DNA of 8,074 bases from contig JAIRSA010000148.1 in assembly GCA_031255695.1 (NCBI GenBank), positions 1 through 8,074 on the forward strand, given 5' to 3'. Numbering within the stretch: the stretch's first letter is position 1; every line of letters starts with the position of its first letter. The notes beneath the pieces were generated by a model that was not told the DNA's origin, made no database searches, and was given only the letters and a program-made list of their open reading frames with translations. This document shows positions 1-5,013 of the stretch, piece after piece. The stretch is from Eubacteriales Family XIII. Incertae Sedis bacterium (GTDB taxonomy: Bacteria > Bacillota > Clostridia > Peptostreptococcales > Anaerovoracaceae). The translations under genes and the position numbers were made by a program.

Positions 1-2157
1 ACCGACGACGACTACGCCTGGCTGTCCTATTACGACTCAAGCTCAAGGGTCTGGTCCCCTGAGTACGCGAAACTCGAAGTCACCCAGGCACCGGCCGGCA
101 ACGAGGGCCTTATCAGCCGGATAAACGTCGAGTCGCACTCCTTCACCCCCGTCATCCCGACATACATGGACTACTATGACAGCCTTTACGGCGTCAAAGA
201 CCTCGACGGCATGTGGGCCTGGATAACCGCGAAAGACGAATCCGGCAATAGGATCAACGTCCTCAACGGCGAAGAGGCGAAGCTCGGCAAGAGGACCCAC
301 CTCGCCTGGCAGACCTGCTTCACGGATCCCGGCGGCACAGCGCCCGCCGATGCCTCCGGGCTTGAAGGCGAAGCCGTCTACGTCGGCACGATCTCCGGCT
401 CCGGCAGCAACCGCGTGAGCAGCCTCTTCCCCGGCGCCGAAGCCGAGGCGACACTGGCCGGCAAGGCACTGCTGTCCGACTCCTCGCTCAGCAACACCTT
501 CGCCTACGCGCAGAAGGTCGGCGCGATCGCCGTCATGTCGACGTCCTCCCTCAACAACTACAACCTCCCCACTGCCGGCGGCGAGATACAGGAGCCCTTC
601 ATGTATTCCGCGCGCTACGCGTCGGGGACCGGCTCGGCGAACGCACTTGCCGCCATGAACAACGGCAAGCCCATCGTCGAATGGCAGTTCTCATACGACC
701 AGAAGGCCGCCCTCAAGGAACTGCTTGAAAAAGCGGCTGCCGCCGGGACGCCTGTCCGGCTGAAGAGCGTCAGCATCGGCGACATCTACACCATGAACGG
801 CACCGATCCCAGGGCAAGGGGCCAGGTAGTCGGCATGGCCGAGATCAAAGGCGCCGAAAAGCCCAACGAACGCATACTGATCTGCGCCCACGTGCAGGAA
901 CCGGGTTCAAACGACAATGCCACCGGCGTCGCTGCCCTCCTTGAGATGGCGACGCGCACCAAGATGCTCATAGACAGCGGGAAGCTTGAAAGGCCGGCCA
1001 GGACCATCACCTTCCTCTGGGGCGACGAAATGAACATGGGCACCTACTGGATGAGCGACCATGACAGCTCCACGCTCGTCGCCGTCCTCGATATGGACAT
1101 GGTCGGCGAGGATCCCTCGAAGACCGGCGGCGTCATGCGCATAGAGAAGACACCGGATCCCTCCGCCGTCTACAACTACACGCTTGACGTGCTCCCCGAG
1201 GGCACCCCTTACTACGACGAGACCTACAACCACCGCGAAGGCAGCAGGGACAGCTTCGTCCGCCTGCCGGATTCCCATACATTGTGGGGGGCAGGCAGCA
1301 TAAACAACCTGTTCAGATCCGGGCATTACCTGAACGACCTCTACATGGCCGTGACACAGGAAGTCATCAACAGCGTGGACAGCAGCTTCCAGGTGGACGT
1401 ATGCCCATATGAAGGCGGCAGCGACCATTCGACATTCCTCCGCGCCAATATCCCCGCGCTCCTGACCTGGCATTTCACCGACTACACCTACCATTCGTCC
1501 GTCGACACACTGATAATGTCCAGTGCCAGCGAGATGGAGAACGTTGACATCGTCACATTCGCCACGGCGTACCTGATCGCCGACGCGACCGACTCCAACC
1601 CGTCCGCCGCCGAGACCCTCATGCGCGTCGTATACGACGCGGCCGTCGATCGCTTCGAGACGGAGAGGGTGAACACCGACCACCACCGCCTCTACACGAC
1701 CAGGAACAACAAGGCGGCGGCCAGCGAGCTTGCGAACGAGATCGAAGCGCTCAACGCCTGGGGCGACTGGTATATCGAAGCCGTAGCCTCGCCCGCGCGG
1801 TACCTGCTGACCGGCAAGAGCGACGAATACACAGCGCTTGAGCAGCAATATATCGAAATGATCGACAACATCCGCGACGAGGCCGTAGCCTACGCCAACA
1901 ATGCGATATGGACGCGCGGCACCTTCCTCAAGGCCAACCCCTCTGTGCGCATAACGGTCAAGATGCGGAATACCTATCCCATGGCCCCGGCCACAGACAG
2001 CGGGCTGTACGAGTTCACCTCATCCAACCCGTCAGTGGCCCGCGTCGACAAAAACGGGATTGTCACGCCGGTCCGTCCGGGCACCGCAGCTATAAGCGTC
2101 CGGCTGATCGACGGGAGTGGCCTAGTATCGTCAGTCACAGTGAACGTAACGCCGTAA
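1..2157 (+). CDS. M28-family zinc peptidase with PA-like insert and C-terminal Big_2 Ig-like domain (5' partial)
   Basis: The reading frame is open from base 1, so the start and any signal peptide lie upstream; 718 residues are visible. M28 enzymes are co-catalytic two-zinc exopeptidases, usually secreted aminopeptidases. Numbering from base 1, a protease-associated-like segment lies at about residues 115-230 (LAGKALL...AQKVGAIAVMS). The peptidase core follows: AHVQEPGSNDNATG gives zinc ligands H297 and D305; WGDEM gives D342-E343 at the base/ligand pair; DMDMVG gives D366; a conserved SDHSTF follows; YHSSVDT gives H498. All zinc-ligand positions are filled, but the usual Glu-Glu pair is Asp-Glu. 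After a helical stretch (about 500-640) the protein ends in a Big_2-like fold (SSNPSVARVDKNGIVTP...VNVTP), typical of surface or secreted proteins. Exact substrate is unknown. The TAA stop lies at the start of the following repeat region. Confidence 0.9.
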   Translation, partial: TDDDYAWLSYYDSSSRVWSPEYAKLEVTQAPAGNEGLISRINVESHSFTPVIPTYMDYYDSLYGVKDLDGMWAWITAKDESGNRINVLNGEEAKLGKRTHLAWQTCFTDPGGTAPADASGLEGEAVYVGTISGSGSNRVSSLFPGAEAEATLAGKALLSDSSLSNTFAYAQKVGAIAVMSTSSLNNYNLPTAGGEIQEPFMYSARYASGTGSANALAAMNNGKPIVEWQFSYDQKAALKELLEKAAAAGTPVRLKSVSIGDIYTMNGTDPRARGQVVGMAEIKGAEKPNERILICAHVQEPGSNDNATGVAALLEMATRTKMLIDSGKLERPARTITFLWGDEMNMGTYWMSDHDSSTLVAVLDMDMVGEDPSKTGGVMRIEKTPDPSAVYNYTLDVLPEGTPYYDETYNHREGSRDSFVRLPDSHTLWGAGSINNLFRSGHYLNDLYMAVTQEVINSVDSSFQVDVCPYEGGSDHSTFLRANIPALLTWHFTDYTYHSSVDTLIMSSASEMENVDIVTFATAYLIADATDSNPSAAETLMRVVYDAAVDRFETERVNTDHHRLYTTRNNKAAASELANEIEALNAWGDWYIEAVASPARYLLTGKSDEYTALEQQYIEMIDNIRDEAVAYANNAIWTRGTFLKANPSVRITVKMRNTYPMAPATDSGLYEFTSSNPSVARVDKNGIVTPVRPGTAAISVRLIDGSGLVSSVTVNVTP

Positions 2158-2240
2158 GGGCATGTGCCAGGATGGCCGGGCGATGCCGTTAGGGCATGAG
2201 CGGCCTAGTATGGCCGGGCGATGCCCTTAGGGCATGAGCC
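2157..2240. repeat. Degenerate 34-38 bp tandem repeat over the 3' end of the M28 gene
   Basis: The string agggcatg(t/a)g recurs at 2157, 2191 and 2229, giving spacings of 34 and 38 bases. The first two units share the block atggccgggcgatgcc. The junctions form small palindromes; atgccc-tta-gggcat at 2221-2235 is a perfect 6-bp inverted repeat with a 3-base loop. The first unit begins on the last base of the peptidase TAA stop, and the text gYggcctagtat of unit 2 (2200-2211) matches 11 of 12 bases inside the gene at 2117-2128. The array therefore looks like a degenerate duplication of the gene's own 3' end. No gene is supported in this spacer. Confidence 0.7.
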
Positions 2241-2274
2241 AGGATGCGGCCCGCGAGCCTGCGGGCCGCATCCT
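2241..2274. terminator. Perfect 14-bp GC-rich hairpin between the M28 and nitroreductase genes
   Basis: Bases 2241-2254 (aggatgcggcccgc) are the exact reverse complement of 2261-2274, with a 6-base loop gagcct. The hairpin sits 84 bases after the peptidase stop and 40 bases before the nitroreductase start, where a transcription terminator is expected. No T-tract follows (gatcgccggccgg), so it is not a textbook intrinsic terminator. It could instead stabilise the peptidase mRNA 3' end or be part of the adjoining repeat. The structure is certain; its function is inferred. Confidence 0.55.
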
Positions 2275-2314
2275 GATCGCCGGCCGGATAATATTGCAAA
2301 GAAAGGGATATGGA

Positions 2315-2962
2315 ATGGAACTAACCGAAATACTGCAAAGACGCAGGAGCATCCGCCGCTACACCGGCGACGAAGTCCCAAGCGCCGACATAGCCAAGAT
2401 GATCGAAGCCGCAGGGATAGCGCCCTCCGGAAGCAATTTGCAGAATTGGCACTTTACAGCAATAAAGAAAAGACCCCTGATCAAGAAAATAGCGGCCGCC
2501 GCAGAGGGCGCCATGGAAGACATTGCGGGGCGGCTGGATCCCGTGGACAAAACGCTCGCGGACAAGTTCCGCAAATTCTCCAGCATCTTCACCTTTTTCT
2601 TCGCGGACGCGCCGGTGCTGATCGTAGTGATGTCCCGCGCACCCGCGCTGACCGGCTTCAAAGAGATGGAAATGGCCGGCCTCGACGCCTCGCGGCTCTA
2701 CAAAAAAAGCCCCGGCATGCAGAGCTTGGGCGCGGCCGTGGAAAACCTGCTGCTGCGGGCCACCGAGCTCGGCTATGGCGGCTGCTGGATAACCAGCGCA
2801 AACTACGCCGACACCCGCATAGAAGCGATAATACAGGAAGAAACGGGCTTCGACAAGCCCGGCTACTATATGGCGGCCCTGCTGGCCATCGGCGTGCCCG
2901 ACGAGTCGCCCAAGCCGCTGAGAAGAAAGCCCCTTGAGGAAATAATGACTATAGTGGAGTAG
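2315..2962 (+). CDS. Nitroreductase-family FMN-dependent oxidoreductase
   Basis: The product is 215 residues, normal for compact single-domain nitroreductases. The family binds FMN and uses NAD(P)H to reduce nitro-compounds, quinones or other small substrates in the cytoplasm; the physiological substrate cannot be read from sequence. Visible signatures are the N-terminal RRRSIRRY (residues 9-16, FMN phosphate contacts), APSGSNLQNWHF (36-47), the GYGGCWI segment in the C-terminal half, and a final AIGVPDE...RRKPLEEI block. The start ATG at 2315 is chosen because aaaggg at 2302-2307 lies 7 bases upstream and MELTEILQRRRSIRRY is the usual family N-terminus. An upstream in-frame ATG at 2234 has no ribosome binding site and would translate through the hairpin. 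A gataat box at 2287-2292 could be a -10 element, but no -35 is seen. The TAG stop is immediately followed by an in-frame ATG. Confidence 0.93.
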   Translation: MELTEILQRRRSIRRYTGDEVPSADIAKMIEAAGIAPSGSNLQNWHFTAIKKRPLIKKIAAAAEGAMEDIAGRLDPVDKTLADKFRKFSSIFTFFFADAPVLIVVMSRAPALTGFKEMEMAGLDASRLYKKSPGMQSLGAAVENLLLRATELGYGGCWITSANYADTRIEAIIQEETGFDKPGYYMAALLAIGVPDESPKPLRRKPLEEIMTIVE

Positions 2963-3030
2963 ATGGCGGGAGGGGCGGGCTATGGCCACAGAGGCATCGA
3001 CGTTTACGCGCATCCGGCATGGCGGGCCCT

Positions 3031-3180
3031 GGCCATCACGCCGGCCCCGGCCATCACGCCAGCTCCGGCCAGAGCGCCGGCCCCGACCATCACGCCAGCT
3101 CCGGCCAGAGCGCCGGCGCCGGCCCCGGCCATCACGCCGGCCCCGGCCATTACGCCAGCTCCGGCCTCGACGCCGCCCAC
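3031..3180. repeat. 18-bp tandem repeat array between convergent nitroreductase and deaminase genes
   Basis: Seven 18-bp units of the form ggccatcacgccRgcYcc or ggccagagcgccggcSc start at 3031, 3049, 3067, 3085, 3103, 3127 and 3145. A 6-bp partial unit lies at 3121-3126 and a degenerate unit at 3163-3180. Two unit types, catcacgcc and cagagcgcc, are interleaved. The last units overlap the minus-strand deaminase gene, whose TAA stop (3150-3152) is the catTAc variant of the unit; in the deaminase frame the other catcacgcc units carry TGA at the same place. On the plus strand the array reads as Ala-Pro-rich hexapeptides because 18 and 6 are multiples of three. Bases 2963-3030, between the nitroreductase stop and the array, show no gene or terminator. 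Confidence 0.9.
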
Positions 3181-4205
3181 TGCCTGAACTCATCCCTAAG
3201 ACGCCGTTTGACTTCCTCCGGCGCGAAAATACGCTCAATAGACGCCAGATTTATCTGCCAGAGCGCCCTAAACGGCATCTGGCAGTTTTCTGCTATGGCG
3301 CAATACTCCTCGCTGAGCGTCCTGCCCGATATGACAGGCGAATCCGTGCTGATGCTCAGCGGTACGCCCCGCTCATGCAGGGCCTTCAGCGGGAATTCCA
3401 TGTAACTGCGGTAAAGGCCGGCCTGTATATTGCTGGTGGGGCAAAGATCGAGCTGTATCCCCTTCCCCGCCAGAAAACGGCATAGGCCCGCATCCTGCAC
3501 GGCAGGCGCTCCATGCGCTATCCGGTCCGGCGCCAGCCGCTCCGCCGCCCGCGCCAGCATCCCCGCGCTGCCCGGCAGCTCGCCGCAGTGGAATGTCACG
3601 GAGAGCCCCATCCTGCGGGCTTCCTCAAAAAAAGCCAGATGCCTGGCAGGATCCGGCCACTCCCTTTCATTGCCGGCAAGATCGGCCGCGGCCAATACGC
3701 CGTCCACGTCCGCGGCAAGCGCCTGCCTCAGCATATCTATATTGGCGGCGGGGCTGTCGCCCCTCATCCCGACGGCGATGAACCGCACCTCCACGCCCGC
3801 GCGTGCGCCGGCGCGCCTGCCCGTACGCATCACAGCGGCGGCGGCCTGCCCCACGCTCAACCCCTTTCTGGTATGCAGCCCCGGCGCCCACCTTATCTCG
3901 CAGTACCTCACATTGTCGGCGGCCTTGCTCAGTATCAGATCCTCCGTCACGCGGCAAAGCGCACGCTCGCTCTGCAGCAGCGCGACCGGCAGGTCATAAT
4001 ACCCAAGCAGCTCCTCCTGGCACGAAAGAACGCCGCCGATAATCATCCGGCGGCAAAGCCCTTCATATGAAAGCCCCTCTATGCCCGCAAGCCCCTCCAG
4101 CGCAGCCAGCTCCGCAGCGGTTCCAGGCTCCACGGCCCCGTCCAGATGCATGTGGAGCTCCACCTTGGGCATGGCCCCGAACAGGGCGGCCATCTGCCCG
4201 CCCAC
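3150..4205 (-). CDS. Adenosine deaminase-family zinc hydrolase
   Basis: The product is up to 351 residues, typical for bacterial members of the metal-dependent adenosine deaminase TIM-barrel family. These enzymes hydrolyse the 6-amino group of adenosine or related purines in the cytoplasm. Numbered from the GTG at 4205, the zinc site is complete: H18 and H20 (PKVELHMHLDG), H206 in HCGE with catalytic E209, H231 (RIAHG), and D288 in STDSPV. EIRWAP (103-108), DLAGNE (175-180) and CPTSN (255-259) are also family landmarks. The residue after the catalytic Asp is Ser289, where the animal enzyme has Asp and many bacterial ones Asn, so adenosine is only the likeliest substrate. The start is uncertain: GTG 4205, ATG 4193 and ATG 4172 all lie in frame before PKVELH and none has a strong ribosome binding site. 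Position 3 bases after the regulator stop suggests translational coupling. The last codons and the TAA stop lie in the 18-bp array. Confidence 0.9.
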   Translation of the reverse strand: MGGQMAALFGAMPKVELHMHLDGAVEPGTAAELAALEGLAGIEGLSYEGLCRRMIIGGVLSCQEELLGYYDLPVALLQSERALCRVTEDLILSKAADNVRYCEIRWAPGLHTRKGLSVGQAAAAVMRTGRRAGARAGVEVRFIAVGMRGDSPAANIDMLRQALAADVDGVLAAADLAGNEREWPDPARHLAFFEEARRMGLSVTFHCGELPGSAGMLARAAERLAPDRIAHGAPAVQDAGLCRFLAGKGIQLDLCPTSNIQAGLYRSYMEFPLKALHERGVPLSISTDSPVISGRTLSEEYCAIAENCQMPFRALWQINLASIERIFAPEEVKRRLRDEFRQWAASRPELA

Positions 4206-4208
4206 GGC

Positions 4209-4613
4209 CTAGGCCTGTTCCGCCTGGCGCGCCTTCGATGCCGCCCCGTTCTCCTGAAGCCATCTTTTTATCTGGGTGAACGATTCGGCGCTTATCACAT
4301 GCTCGATCCTGCACGCATCCTGCAAGGCAATGGAACGCTCGACATTGAGCGCATCGACGAAAAACTGCGCTATCATCTGATGCCGCTCATAAATGTCCTC
4401 CGACAATGTGCGCCCCGACTCGGTCAGATGGATATTGCCCGCATCGTCAATGGTAATATAGCCGGCCTTCTTCAATATCCCCATGGCCCTGCTGATGCTG
4501 GGCTTCGAATAGTTCAGTTCCGTGGCCACGTCAATGGAGCGCACCGACCCTTTTTCCTTCTGCAATATGAGAATGGTCTCAAGGTAATTCTCACCGGACT
4601 CATGAATTTTCAA
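4209..4613 (-). CDS. DtxR/MntR-family metal-dependent transcriptional regulator
   Basis: The product is 134 residues: an N-terminal winged helix-turn-helix (about 5-70, including SKPSISRAMGILKKAGYI) and a metal-binding/dimerisation domain (about 70-120), without the C-terminal SH3-like domain of classical DtxR. Such proteins bind Fe(II) or Mn(II) and then repress metal uptake or related genes. Candidate ligands are E12, H78, C101, E104 and H105. The DACRIEHVIS block resembles DtxR, with Cys where B. subtilis MntR has Glu99; N9 aligns with the MntR Asp8 ligand. Metal preference is therefore unclear. The start is taken as TTG at 4613: a near-perfect aaggagg (4627-4621) lies 7 bases upstream and the resulting MKIHESGENYLETI matches the family N-terminus. 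Longer in-frame extension to 4682 looks non-native. The TAG stop is 3 bases before the deaminase GTG and in the same frame. Confidence 0.9.
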   Translation of the reverse strand: MKIHESGENYLETILILQKEKGSVRSIDVATELNYSKPSISRAMGILKKAGYITIDDAGNIHLTESGRTLSEDIYERHQMIAQFFVDALNVERSIALQDACRIEHVISAESFTQIKRWLQENGAASKARQAEQA

Positions 4614-4735
4614 CTCCAACCCTCCTTCATGGCACCTTCCAGCCGTTTGCAAAGGACTTCCCGGCAAGTCCCAGCCGCACAAGCGTGGGGGCTTTCGAGT
4701 GGCGCCTTACGGCACACGCAGGGATAGGTGCGCAT
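4610..4735 (-). CDS. Possible Cys-rich leader peptide ORF ahead of the metalloregulator
   Basis: A 41-codon ORF starts at ATG 4735, about 12 bases after the predicted transcription start, and ends in a TGA (4612-4610) that overlaps the regulator TTG start as TTGA. It encodes five cysteines (C6, C8, C19, C24, C29) and one histidine (H17). No Shine-Dalgarno sequence precedes it (agcagacacag), and open frames of this size arise easily in GC-rich DNA, so it may not be translated. If real, its position would allow translational coupling to the regulator. Confidence 0.2.
   Translation of the reverse strand: MRTYPCVCRKAPLESPHACAAGTCREVLCKRLEGAMKEGWS
4654..4671 (-). other. Small hairpin in the regulator 5' untranslated region
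   Basis: The minus strand reads ggactt-gccggg-aagtcc, a perfect 6-bp stem with a 6-base loop, followed by ttt. It lies 27 bases upstream of the aaggagg ribosome binding site. The stem is too short to be confidently called an attenuator, and no known riboswitch class is recognised in the roughly 130-base leader. Confidence 0.3.
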
Positions 4736-4746
4736 CTGTGTCTGCT

Positions 4747-4782
4747 TTACTATATAATACGCTAACGGCGGCGCAGATTCAA
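4747..4782 (-). promoter_or_regulatory. Sigma70-type promoter for the regulator-deaminase operon
   Basis: Reading the minus strand, TTGAAT (4782-4777) is followed after exactly 17 bases by TATTAT (4759-4754). These match 4/6 and 5/6 of the sigma70/sigmaA consensus. The predicted start near 4747 gives a leader of about 134 bases before the TTG codon. It is an AT-rich island in otherwise GC-rich DNA and lies just downstream of the terminator that closes the SLH gene. No convincing DtxR-type palindromic operator is visible over it. Confidence 0.6.
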
Positions 4783-4801
4783 CAGGAAATTTCGTACATG
4801 C

Positions 4802-4845
4802 AAAGGCCCGCCCCTGTTTATGCCGGGGCGGCCCTTTCTTTTTAA
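4802..4845. terminator. Intrinsic terminator, T-tract on the plus strand, probably bidirectional
   Basis: Bases 4802-4814 pair with 4826-4838 (12 of 13 pairs, one C-C mismatch) around an 11-base loop. On the plus strand the stem is followed by ctttttaa, a good T-tract; on the minus strand the stem ends in only ccttt. The site lies between the minus-strand SLH gene 3' end and the minus-strand regulator promoter. It most likely ends SLH transcription, aided by the upstream A-run, but its better orientation is for plus-strand transcripts, where no gene is annotated. Confidence 0.7.
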
Positions 4846-4864
4846 TGGTGTAGCTTACTTATTT

Positions 4865-5013
4865 TTTGCCGCCAAGGCGTGCCTGTGCAGCGTGGCGGCT
4901 TCTTTGCCGCCAGGGCGTGCCTGTGCAGCATGGCTGCTTCTTTGCCGCCAAGGCGTGCCTGTGCAGCGTGGCTACTTCTTTGCCGCCAGGGCGTACCTGT
5001 GCAGCATGGCGGC
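4865..5013 (-). repeat. 38-bp tandem repeat, four copies, spanning the SLH gene 3' end
   Basis: The block gccgccaRggcgtRcctgtgcagcRtggc begins at 4868, 4906, 4944 and 4982, an exact 38-bp period. The rightmost copy is coding and gives the SLH protein's last residues (MLHRYALAAKK, then TAG at 4974-4972). The other three lie after the stop. They share changes absent from the coding copy, for example cac where it has tac, so they are more like each other. Because 38 is not a multiple of three, only every third copy returns to the coding frame. This array fills the stretch between the SLH stop and the terminator; no other gene is seen there. Confidence 0.92.

Noticed and set aside
907..1848. 313-codon minus-strand ORF inside the M28 peptidase
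   Set aside because: It is antisense to a gene with clear catalytic motifs, lacks recognisable domains, and is typical of GC-rich antisense shadow frames.
2234..2314. N-terminal extension of the nitroreductase from ATG 2234
   Set aside because: No ribosome binding site, translates the hairpin, and the family N-terminus begins at 2315, which has a good aaaggg.
3031..3180. CRISPR-like array
   Set aside because: Units are contiguous 18-bp tandem repeats with no unique spacers and no cas genes nearby.
2963..3187. Plus-strand 74-codon Ala/Pro-rich ORF starting directly after the nitroreductase TAG
   Set aside because: It is mostly the 18-bp tandem array read in a permissive frame, overlaps the real deaminase 3' end, and its only ribosome-binding-like ggag is 3 bases from the ATG. 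Kept only as a possible read-through tail in the findings.
2321..3238. 305-codon minus-strand ORF across the nitroreductase and the 18-bp array
   Set aside because: Arg/Gly-rich low-complexity reading of the array joined to antisense of the nitroreductase; no domain.
4614..4745. Metal or purine riboswitch in the regulator leader
   Set aside because: Only a 6-bp hairpin is visible; no conserved core of a known riboswitch class was recognised.
4741..4790. DtxR/MntR-type operator over the regulator promoter
   Set aside because: The AT-rich box is only weakly symmetric and lacks the conserved half-sites, so autoregulation cannot be supported from sequence.
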